Part shown: positions 9,854-15,639 of the stretch, in pieces | How positions within the stretch are numbered: the first letter of the stretch is position 1 | How the letters are laid out: every line of letters begins with the position of its first letter | Source of the DNA: a virus | IMG/VR virus record: IMGVR_UViG_3300046507_000113 | Coordinates: 1 to 64,000 of that record | Reading direction: 5' to 3' (one strand) | DNA: 64,000 nt | Made by a program: the position numbers and the translations under genes | Notes under the pieces: generated by a model | Told to the model about the DNA's origin: nothing | The model's database searches: none | The model's input: the letters and a program-made list of their open reading frames with translations, nothing else

Positions 9854-10271
9854 GATCGATAATCTTTATATCCTCTGGGGAATCCTTGGGGGGAAGGATA
9901 AACATGTTCCTAACTTCTGTTACCTGAACAGCTTCTTCTTTGAAGACACCAGCCCTATCAAGAATAGAGTTAGCAGCAGGGATGATATTCTTAACACCAA
10001 TAGCATTGGGATCATGCAACACAGAAACAAGAGAATGAGCTGCCTTAGCAGATGAGGCAATAAGATATTCCTTTGCCATATCCTTTATCTGCTTAGAGAA
10101 CTTCTTGATCATGACAGAAGAAGGAATGCCTTTCATACCAGACTTGTCCATAGCAGTACGGACGTCCCCACCGCACTCATCAAATAGAATGTCGAGGAAG
10201 TTCTGTTCTTGAAGGGTTAGACCATCTTCATTAACGGTATCTTGTTTAAGTAATTCTTTAAGTTCACTCAA
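9846..10271 (-). CDS. terS: Terminase small subunit
   Basis: A 141-residue helical protein directly upstream of the large subunit. The N-terminal half (LTLQEQNFLDILFDECGGDVRTAMDKSG) resembles the helix-turn-helix DNA-recognition segment of small terminases, and the segment ANSILDRAGVFKEE is typical of the family C-terminal part. It is expected to recognise the packaging site and stimulate the large subunit. The start is TTG at 10271 with AAGGAGA seven bases upstream. It is the first gene of the leftward operon, 240 bases from the promoter. Confidence 0.85.
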   Translation of the reverse strand: MSELKELLKQDTVNEDGLTLQEQNFLDILFDECGGDVRTAMDKSGMKGIPSSVMIKKFSKQIKDMAKEYLIASSAKAAHSLVSVLHDPNAIGVKNIIPAANSILDRAGVFKEEAVQVTEVRNMFILPPKDSPEDIKIIDHE

Positions 10272-10501
10272 TGGATCTCTCCTTAAATATTATTTTCTCC
10301 TAACGTACTGTCCTGTACGTTTATCTCCTTTCGAATCACTCCTGAAGAACTTTACGTAAGAACTACTGTAAGTATTCAGAGCTCATGTTCAAGCTCTTTG
10401 AATCCAAGGTTTGAATCAGTGAGGAGAAGAATTAAAAATCAAAAATTAAGAAGAACTAAGTATCGAGCTGTAGCTCAGAATTTCTTTTTCTTTCTTTACT
10501 A
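10272..10501 (-). promoter_or_regulatory. Long 5' leader of the leftward late transcript, with hairpin
   Basis: Between the promoter and the small terminase gene lie about 230 untranslated bases. Near the end of the leader, 10302-10321 forms a perfect seven-pair hairpin (AACGTAC with GTACGTT, six-base loop), followed on the minus strand by AGGAG and later AAGGAGA. Further upstream AGAGCT and AGCTCT can pair around 10378-10396. A leader this long before the first structural gene could serve timing or stability, but I see no known riboswitch. Confidence 0.45.
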
Positions 10502-10508
10502 TAGTATT

Positions 10509-10537
10509 ATTATACCATTTTTCTGAAAGTATGTCAA
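10509..10537 (-). promoter_or_regulatory. Consensus sigma70-type promoter for the leftward genes
   Basis: On the minus strand TTGACA (complement of 10532-10537) is followed after exactly 17 bases by TATAAT (complement of 10509-10514). Both hexamers match the consensus perfectly. The -10 is embedded in ATGGTATAATAATACT, almost the same context as the two rightward promoters at 36082 and 38076. This points to transcription by the host housekeeping polymerase. Confidence 0.85.
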
Positions 10538-11019
10538 GCACTTTCTGCATTATTACTGAAAATAATTACTATTTTGTGTTAAATGGAAGTATATCCGTCC
10601 ATACAGTACTTACAGAGATTGAAGAACTAGAGTATGAAATTAGTTATTGAAGAAACTATACATTGAAGGTTCTATAGGTTTAGACAAGCTAAGTTATTGA
10701 AATTATAGGGGGATTATGCATCACTAATAGTACCCACCCCAGTGGTCCTGCCCCTCCCCTCCTTCAAGTATCTCGGAATATAGAATGAGAGAGTCAAGGA
10801 AGAGATGATGCATACACCTCGGTATTACTTGAAGATATACTCTAACTAAGTATGTTTAATCTTGAAGATAGTATACTTGAAGTATTGATATATTGGTATG
10901 TTCCTGGAGGACGCCAGTTCTAATATATATCTATACTCATGAATACTGGAAGATAAATACATTCATAGTAAACAACTAGGACTGGTGAGTTAGCACACAC
11001 TAATACAACTCTTACCTGG
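10538..11019. other. AT-rich intergenic region with repeated TTGAAG hexamers
   Basis: No gene is visible here. TTGAAG occurs six times on the plus strand (10619, 10647, 10663, 10829, 10862, 10877) in AT-rich sequence, several times 17 bases before a weak -10-like hexamer. A C-rich patch lies at 10734-10763. The segment sits between divergent transcription units and is the natural place for early promoters or an origin, but I cannot identify either with certainty. Confidence 0.4.
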
Positions 11020-11054
11020 TTGACAGACACAGAAATGACACAATCTATCATAAT
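11020..11054 (+). promoter_or_regulatory. Possible promoter for the large non-coding RNA
   Basis: A perfect TTGACA occurs at 11020-11025. The downstream AT-rich stretch (CTATCATAAT, 11045-11054) holds only poor -10 hexamers at the usual 17-18 base spacing. The site lies just upstream of the hairpin-rich region and could start its transcript. Confidence 0.3.
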
Positions 11055-11055
11055 C

Positions 11056-12350
11056 TTCTTTTGTTCCTGATTCGTTCAGATGTTCATGTTTTGTTCTCCT
11101 TTTGTTCTTTTCCCTACATTTTTCTTGTCTCTATATCTTGTGTTGTTGTGAGACTTGGTGTACGCGCGCGTGCGCTATTCCTTTCTGCGACTGGCGTCAG
11201 CCAATCTAAGCGATTAGCGCCCACGTACAGGACCGTACAGCGCGTTGATCTCAAGTCGTAAGGGATTGGGGCTTTCACCGGGAGAATGGCGCTCCTGAAC
11301 GATCTGAGAGGCTTAGGGATTTATGTGCTACCTGGTTGCATCATTCGGCACAAACCTGGAGGAATATGGCTGTTTTTGTAATTATCTTTCGTGAAACCCC
11401 AAAACTATTTTCATTCATTACCCAACTTTGACTACTAATTTCGTTTAGTCGTGTTACATTGATCTCAACGAAACGGGATTGAACCGGTTCGGACTTTCGC
11501 CCTTAGCTGGCGATCTTGCTCCCTCTCTTGAGGTTTGAGCGTTATGGTCCGAATAAGTATCTTTCTCTATCGGCTATAGTTTCTTAGTCCAAAGTCCCCG
11601 TATTTACAACACGGGTATGAGTAGGCTGATACCGGAAACGTGATCATCAAGTTACCAGTAGGGTTTAGGAAAATATTCCTATCCTTATTGAGTGATAGGG
11701 GATAATTTGCTTTAAGCGGCAAAGTCCATAGTGGATAAGCTTGAAACCCTCATGGGGAGTATGGTGTAACGCTGGAAGGCTTTGAGAGTAGGAGCAACGG
11801 GCTATTCACGGCTCGACACCGGCCAAGTGCACCAACGAAAGACCGCATTAGCAGCGGGATGTGCCAAGGCGAAAGCGGCGGAAACCGTAACGTGTTTCTT
11901 GTTGTGTTAGCTGAAATGAAAGCTCTTTGATTGGCTTCAAGGGGTAAGTAATATGCAGTATGAGCATGACGACTAGGAAATACCGGAGCGGCTAACATCT
12001 TCTACGAAAAAGGTGTCGGAAAAATAAGTTGGTGAATGTCCCCTGATTGGATGAGTAGAAAATACTCATAAGACAAGCGTAACAATAACAATAGGTCTCA
12101 TCGATATTGAAAGATGAGCAAAACCTTTGACTTTTAGTCTCGTTACTAAAGCAAGGGGGCGAATTTGATTCTCTCTAGTGGGCTTTTCCTCGTTGTTTTT
12201 GAGGATGGCTAGAGAAAGAACTAAGATTTTAAGTGCATCATGACAATAGTCGTGCGGTAAACCCGAAACTTCTTGCTACAGCGATGTAGAAGAATGATAT
12301 GGTGCGAACGTGAGTTATGATGCTCTTACCGGACTAGTTCTAACATAGAA
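11056..12350 (+). ncRNA. Candidate large structured non-coding RNA
   Basis: About 1.3 kb has no convincing reading frame but an unusual density of local hairpins. Examples are GCGCTA/TAGCGC (11172-11220) enclosing TGGC/GCCA; TGTGC/GCACA near 11325; CCCGT/ACGGG near 11597; TAGGAA/TTCCTA with a four-base loop near 11670; TATCC-TTAT/ATAG-GGGATA just after it; GGCGAAAGC with a GNRA loop near 11870; ATGAGTA/TACTCAT near 12055; CTCATC/GATGAG near 12098; and TCTCTAG/CTAGAGA near 12172-12217. The size and phage setting recall ornate large RNAs such as GOLLD or ROOL, but I cannot assign the class. Ends are approximate, and the strand is inferred from the GNRA loop and neighbouring genes. Confidence 0.5.
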
Positions 12351-12363
12351 AGGGGCAATCTCT

Positions 12364-12459
12364 ATGTATGACATGATAGCATGGGCTTCCTTGATTATCA
12401 CTGTGCTGACTTCCGCATGGGTTATCATTGTGGCCGCAAGTGGATCTGATACCGAGTAG
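12364..12459 (+). CDS. 31-residue single-pass membrane peptide
   Basis: A short frame from ATG to TAG encodes a peptide whose middle (WASLIITVLTSAWVIIVAA) is one transmembrane helix. An A/G-rich sequence (AGAAAGGGG) lies about 12 bases upstream. Several similar micro-membrane proteins occur in the rightward region, which supports it being real. Its role is unknown. Confidence 0.5.
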   Translation: MYDMIAWASLIITVLTSAWVIIVAASGSDTE

Positions 12460-12569
12460 TTATTCCACTGTTACCTCTTTCTTTGTGTTAGGGGTAATAG
12501 GGCAATAACGCCCAATAGCGTAACCTCAAAACCCTTGCGTGGGCAGGGTAAATCAAAGGATAGACTATC

Positions 12570-13226
12570 ATGGCTGACAAGAAAACCAACACGTCCCCGC
12601 TTGCTGTTATCGATGGCAAGATCGCTTCTATCAAGACACGTGGCGTCCAGCTCCGCAAAGATGCACATGAATGCCTTGTTTTGATCATCGATCATTACAT
12701 CGCTCATGGTGACTTCACACGTCTGATGGACAACGGCGGCAATGACCTGATTACGGCTATCAAGTCGTCTTTGGGCAATTCGATCGCTCAAGCTGCCGTT
12801 CAGTGGGTGCACGAATTCGTTCCGTCGCTCAAGTGGAATGACACGCTGCGCAAGTTCGAGAACGTCAAGGGCGTTACCAAGGAAATCATTGACGTGGAAA
12901 ACTACGTCTTGAAGTCCAATGGCGGCCCGGATGGTGTCGACCGCAAGTTCACCGGCAACGCTCGCGATCTGCCTTTCTTCGAGTTGGAACGCCAGACGAA
13001 GGTCGCGCCGTTCGACTTCATGAAAAGCTTGCAGCAGTTCATCGCCCGTGCTGAACGTGAGCGGGACGCCGCACTCAAGGCAAATCAGCCTGTACCGGTC
13101 AACCGGGCACAGCTTGACGCCCTCAAGGGCCTTGCCGACAATATCAAGAACTACAAGGAAGAACCGGCTGCCGATGCAGATGGTGAAACCAATGTAGAGC
13201 CCATTCCGGCCGCTGTAGCAGCTTAA
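12570..13226 (+). CDS. Hypothetical 218-residue protein, GC-rich codons
   Basis: A soluble protein starting MADKKTNTSPLAVIDGKI, mostly helical, with an Ala/Pro-rich acidic tail (EEPAADADGETNVEPIPAA). I do not recognise a family. Codon use is clearly richer in G and C than in the replication genes. It has its own terminator immediately downstream (13249-13281), so it may be a highly expressed single-gene unit. An antisense frame of similar length exists but has no ribosome-binding site and looks like a codon-bias shadow. Confidence 0.8.
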   Translation: MADKKTNTSPLAVIDGKIASIKTRGVQLRKDAHECLVLIIDHYIAHGDFTRLMDNGGNDLITAIKSSLGNSIAQAAVQWVHEFVPSLKWNDTLRKFENVKGVTKEIIDVENYVLKSNGGPDGVDRKFTGNARDLPFFELERQTKVAPFDFMKSLQQFIARAERERDAALKANQPVPVNRAQLDALKGLADNIKNYKEEPAADADGETNVEPIPAAVAA

Positions 13227-13248
13227 ACACTGCACAACCATACGGTGC

Positions 13249-13281
13249 CCCTTCCAGGATTTTGTTCTTGGAAGGGTTTTT
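13249..13281 (+). terminator. Rho-independent terminator
   Basis: CCCTTCCA (13249-13256) pairs with TGGAAGGG (13269-13276), eight pairs with a 12-base loop, followed by TTTTT. It closes the unit containing the 218-residue protein. Confidence 0.85.
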
Positions 13282-13343
13282 CTCTTGTGTGTAACCTATG
13301 CGCCAAAACAGGGGCACTCGCATGAATAAACACGCAACTCTCT

Positions 13344-13382
13344 AGCGCCTATCCCGACTAGGGCTAAGAACCTAGAGGCGCT
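13344..13382. repeat. Inverted repeat AGCGCCT / AGGCGCT
   Basis: A perfect seven-base inverted repeat separated by 25 bases that themselves contain CTAGGG and CCTAG segments. It could fold as a hairpin in RNA or act as a protein-binding site. No U-tract follows, so it is not a simple terminator. Confidence 0.4.
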
Positions 13383-13438
13383 GATATAAATGGTCTTTTT
13401 GTGTAGAGATCAACGTGTAGTAGCTCAAAGAGGTTTTG

Positions 13439-13478
13439 CTGTTTGTACCTCTAACCAAAAACAAACAGGTTTTTATTT
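13439..13478 (+). terminator. Terminator-like hairpin
   Basis: CTGTTTGT (13439-13446) pairs with ACAAACAG (13461-13468), and GTTTTTATTT follows. It lies in a gene-free stretch and probably ends a short transcript that starts after 13281. Confidence 0.65.
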
Positions 13479-13521
13479 GCCCAACGATAGGAATTTATTC
13501 CTACTCCTATGGGATTATATG

Positions 13522-13594
13522 CCTACATGAATTGGCTATCCGGTAATGCGTAAAGACCCTCACGCCTTGGATATCAGATACTGGTTCATGTAGG
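13522..13594 (+). ncRNA. Small structured RNA element (73 bases)
   Basis: A perfect ten-base outer stem, CCTACATGAA (13522-13531) with TTCATGTAGG (13585-13594), encloses a second stem TATCC/GGATA and an apical stem GCGT/ACGC. The nested arrangement in a gene-free stretch suggests a discrete structured RNA. It lacks the GAGCCC and CTTGTTC signatures of the Y-RNA-like elements further right, so it is a separate type. Confidence 0.5.
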
Positions 13595-13623
13595 TTTGTA
13601 ATCTCACAAGTAGGGGCGTAGAG

Positions 13624-13725
13624 ATGAGTAATTACCTTTTGATTGAGGCAGCGGCATTCTTCGTTGTTGCAGGTGCCTTTATGGCATGGTTTCAAGGTGT
13701 AGCTAATTCGGCAAAGGACGATTGA
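13624..13725 (+). CDS. 33-residue single-pass membrane peptide
   Basis: A frame starting MSNYLLIEAAAFFVVAG encodes one hydrophobic helix followed by a short polar tail ending NSAKDD. It ends two bases before the next ATG, consistent with a small operon. No ribosome-binding site stronger than GGGG at about -12 is seen. Function is unknown. Confidence 0.5.
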   Translation: MSNYLLIEAAAFFVVAGAFMAWFQGVANSAKDD

Positions 13726-13726
13726 T

Positions 13727-13927
13727 ATGTGCCTCTCTATGGATATCATCAAGCTTTCTAAGGCAGACTTTGCCCGTGCTGCAAGCATCGTCAATTACAT
13801 GATCATGCGTCATCTCGCAACGGACCATGTTCTTGTTGAAACCGATCGGTATTCCCGACGTGAGTTAACCCGATATGGGATATCCTTTTCGTATCCCAAT
13901 CAAGACAGTAGGTGGCATTCGTGTTGA
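13727..13927 (+). CDS. Hypothetical 66-residue protein
   Basis: A small soluble protein starting MCLSMDIIKLSKADFARAA; the second Met four codons in is an alternative start. It is predicted helical in the first half with a basic Arg/Tyr-rich second half. I do not recognise it. It sits between two tiny membrane-type frames and overlaps the following GTG-start frame. Confidence 0.55.
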   Translation: MCLSMDIIKLSKADFARAASIVNYMIMRHLATDHVLVETDRYSRRELTRYGISFSYPNQDSRWHSC

Positions 13928-14076
13928 CGATACAAATCACCATAGATGCTCGTACAATCGTTTCTTGTGCTAAGCGGTTGTATGGTAGCGGATACGAGCT
14001 AACGCGCTTCCAGTGGCTTGTGCGTGGCTTTACGCCTATGTTCATCCTTGTAGTAGCAGGGAAGTTGCTAGGTTAA
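13921..14076 (+). CDS. Hypothetical 51-residue protein with hydrophobic C-terminus
   Basis: A frame beginning with GTG (or TTG three bases later) overlaps the preceding stop and runs to TAA. The C-terminal segment FTPMFILVVAGKLLG could be a short membrane anchor. The overlap suggests translational coupling, but the start is non-ATG and the call is tentative. Confidence 0.4.
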   Translation: MLTIQITIDARTIVSCAKRLYGSGYELTRFQWLVRGFTPMFILVVAGKLLG

Positions 14077-14096
14077 TAGATACGCCTCTATGCGTT

Positions 14097-14125
14097 CCAA
14101 GTCATCCCCACAGATGACAACCTTG
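14097..14125 (+). other. Nested RNA hairpin
   Basis: CCAAG plus GTCATC pair with GATGAC and, after a short bulge, CTTGG, around a six-base loop CCCACA. It is part of a 245-base gene-free stretch that also holds the cloverleaf-like element and a CCCCT/AGGGG stem near 14150-14176. No U-tract follows. Confidence 0.4.
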
Positions 14126-14205
14126 GGTAATTAGGGTTGGTTCTTCCGCCCCTTTGAGCCGCCCGTCGCATAGGGGTTTATGTGTTAACCTATTGGTACA
14201 TACGG

Positions 14206-14283
14206 CAATAGATGCTTCATGATGCTAGCGCTAGCGTGGTCAAGCTCTGCCATTAGGCACCCGGTTCAACTCCGGCTCTATTG
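14206..14283 (+). ncRNA. Cloverleaf-like, tRNA-sized RNA without canonical tRNA bases
   Basis: A 78-base segment opens and closes with a perfect seven-pair acceptor-like stem CAATAGA/TCTATTG. A hairpin GCTA-GCGC-TAGC sits where a D-arm would be, GTGGT/GCCAT with an eight-base loop replaces the anticodon arm, and CCGG-TTCAACT-CCGG matches a T-arm. There is no GG in a D-loop, no seven-base anticodon loop with U33 and no encoded CCA, so I would not call it a functional tRNA. It may be a tRNA mimic or a decayed tRNA. Confidence 0.4.
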
Positions 14284-14321
14284 CTTTGTGTGTCAATAAC
14301 CAAGTGACAAGGGGCTTTGTC

Positions 14322-14465
14322 ATGTCTTACTATGAAGAAGGATTCGAAGCATTCCAATCTGGTTTAGATAAATGTCCTTATCGGCCTAACACTGCCGGAT
14401 GGATATGGTGGAATATCGGATGGCGTGCTGCCAATGCATTCCTTGTTGAATGCGTCGCGGTATAA
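14322..14465 (+). CDS. Ribosome modulation factor-like small protein
   Basis: A 47-residue protein starting MSYYEEGFEAFQSGLDKC. The pattern EGFEAFQSG, CPY, then W(x)nGWRAA is that of ribosome modulation factor, a short basic protein that dimerises 70S ribosomes in stationary phase; RMF-like genes occur in several phages. GGGGC lies about ten bases upstream. If real, it might slow host translation or guard ribosomes during infection. The call rests on a short motif and overall length. Confidence 0.5.
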   Translation: MSYYEEGFEAFQSGLDKCPYRPNTAGWIWWNIGWRAANAFLVECVAV

Positions 14466-14479
14466 TAGGGGGCTTTACA

Positions 14480-14644
14480 ATGTTCACAGCAATGATGGTT
14501 TGGATTGCAATCTCTTGCGGTTTTTTCGCGGGGGCATTCTTCACTGGTGGATTAAGGGATGCAGCACAACAGCCTGCACCTATTCGTCGTACAGATGAGT
14601 ATATGACGATTACGCTTTCGCCTAATGAGTATGTGAGGTTGTGA
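14480..14644 (+). CDS. Small membrane protein
   Basis: A 54-residue protein from ATG 14480, with TAGGGGG just upstream. Residues 1-25 form a hydrophobic helix (MMVWIAISCGFFAGAFF), followed by a polar tail. Its stop overlaps the next start by four bases, so translation is coupled. Topology would place the tail in the cytoplasm or periplasm; function is unknown. Confidence 0.6.
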   Translation: MFTAMMVWIAISCGFFAGAFFTGGLRDAAQQPAPIRRTDEYMTITLSPNEYVRL

Positions 14645-14850
14645 TGAAATCGCAGCACTACGATAACGGTCGTCTCTATGACACCGAAATCTTTTTGTTG
14701 TATCATGTTCGGCATGGGGTTAAAGAGTTTTCTTGCCCTAGCCGTTCCTTTGAAACCCTTCGTCCGTTGTGTAAATACTTCAATAGAGGTTTCAAGATAA
14801 CTACCGTTGGACGGGTTAGCCCGTTCTTCATGAACGTCAAACTCATATAA
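14644..14850 (+). CDS. Hypothetical 68-residue protein
   Basis: A basic, aromatic-rich protein starting MKSQHYDNGRLYDTEIF. The pattern of alternating strands suggests a small beta-rich fold. The start overlaps the preceding stop (ATGA). It is not recognised. The same operon continues into two further small genes and ends at the terminator at 15341. Confidence 0.6.
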   Translation: MKSQHYDNGRLYDTEIFLLYHVRHGVKEFSCPSRSFETLRPLCKYFNRGFKITTVGRVSPFFMNVKLI

Positions 14851-14861
14851 GGGGTAATAAA

Positions 14862-15131
14862 ATGCAGATGAAGCTTGTAGAACTCGCAGTCGTAATTCCT
14901 GGCCGTGTGGGTACTGGTCATCCAGGAAGGCAGGTTGCAACCGTATCTGAACGTGTACCGGAAGACTGGTCCGTTCCTCAGACTATCAGCCATGTTCGCA
15001 AGGAATGGGGTGACGACGCCGAAGGTGTCCTTTTCCTCAAGCCTGAATCCTTTCAGGAGTCCGTCGAAGAATGGCTCATCAAGAAGGCTGAAAAGGCCGA
15101 TGCTACCATCACAAGCGTAGCGGCTGAATGA
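14862..15131 (+). CDS. Hypothetical 89-residue protein
   Basis: Starts MQMKLVELAVVIPGRVG, with AAGGGG seven bases upstream. It has an N-terminal beta segment and a C-terminal acidic helix (ESVEEWLIKKAEKAD). I do not recognise a family. It overlaps the next gene by four bases, so both are probably made together. Confidence 0.65.
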   Translation: MQMKLVELAVVIPGRVGTGHPGRQVATVSERVPEDWSVPQTISHVRKEWGDDAEGVLFLKPESFQESVEEWLIKKAEKADATITSVAAE

Positions 15132-15322
15132 TGGAAAAGTGGAAATATGATAGGTGCGACGATGGCACTTGGATGGTTTGCACTGACGGCGATGTGATCC
15201 TTACTATTGACAAGCATCAGGACGATGCAACTGCCAGTATGATTTGTGAGTGGATCGTGGAACATCACAATATCCAAGTCAAAGTTTGTGAGAGATTCCA
15301 AGAGTTGGGGTTTCTCAAGTAA
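15128..15322 (+). CDS. Hypothetical 64-residue protein
   Basis: A small acidic protein starting MMEKWKYDRCDDGTWMV, with a beta-hairpin-like N-terminus and a helical C-terminus; it contains three Cys but no CxxC pair. It overlaps the upstream gene by four bases and is followed 18 bases later by a terminator. No function can be assigned. Confidence 0.65.
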   Translation: MMEKWKYDRCDDGTWMVCTDGDVILTIDKHQDDATASMICEWIVEHHNIQVKVCERFQELGFLK

Positions 15323-15340
15323 TACCGTAGTTCCTCCCCG

Positions 15341-15384
15341 AAGGGCTCTCTAGTTGTCTTAGGACTTCTAGGGGGCCTTTTTTG
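15341..15384 (+). terminator. Rho-independent terminator upstream of the Ro60 locus
   Basis: AAGGGCTCTCTAG pairs with CTAGGGGGCCTT (12 pairs including G-T pairs, one bulged G), followed by a run of T. It ends the small-gene operon, so the Ro60 and RNA block that follows probably has its own promoter or depends on read-through. Confidence 0.8.
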
Positions 15385-15460
15385 TGTCTAAGTGCAAGCA
15401 TACCGAAAGCATTCTGGTATGGAGGAAAGCCGTCATGAATTAAGTTAGATCCGGAATTCA

Positions 15461-15532
15461 GGGTGTGAGCCCCTTAGTCGTCCGTTATCTTTGGGTGATA
15501 AAAATGGATGACAAACTCTCTTGTTCACACCT
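15461..15532 (+). ncRNA. Y-RNA-like stem-loop 1 (no tRNA-like module)
   Basis: The outer stem GGTGTGA/TCACACC is followed inside by GCCCC on the 5' side and CTCTTGT on the 3' side. A second stem GTCGTCC/GGATGAC then encloses a loop starting GTTATC. Five more copies with the same architecture but different stem bases flank the Ro60 gene. Compensating changes in both stems show that structure is conserved. Ro60 proteins bind Y RNAs through such helices, so I infer a Y RNA lacking the tRNA-like part. Confidence 0.7.
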
Positions 15533-15548
15533 CCCTTTAACGTAATAA

Positions 15549-15613
15549 CACTTGAGCCCCTGCCATTGGGTTATCGGCTAAAATATATCCCATAGCACAA
15601 CCTTGTTCAAGTG
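15549..15613 (+). ncRNA. Y-RNA-like stem-loop 2 (no tRNA-like module)
   Basis: The outer stem CACTTGA/TCAAGTG holds the conserved GAGCCCC and CCTTGTTC segments. The inner stem TGCCATTGGG with CCCATAGCA has one mismatch and one bulge, and the loop begins TTATC. It begins 17 bases after copy 1 and ends 26 bases before the Ro60 start codon. It could also affect translation of that gene, since it lies in its leader. Confidence 0.7.
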
Positions 15614-15639
15614 ACCTAATCTCACAGAAGGAAATGGAA

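Noticed and set aside
12471-13241. A 256-codon frame on the minus strand opposite the 218-residue gene
   Set aside because: It is an antisense shadow of a GC-biased gene, has no ribosome-binding site and opposes the direction of the surrounding operon.
13344-13382. Inverted repeat considered as a phage attachment site
   Set aside because: No integrase, excisionase or repressor is visible, so integration is unlikely; it is listed only as a repeat.
14386-14940. A 184-codon minus-strand frame
   Set aside because: It crosses three overlapping plus-strand small genes with good start signals and has no start signal of its own.
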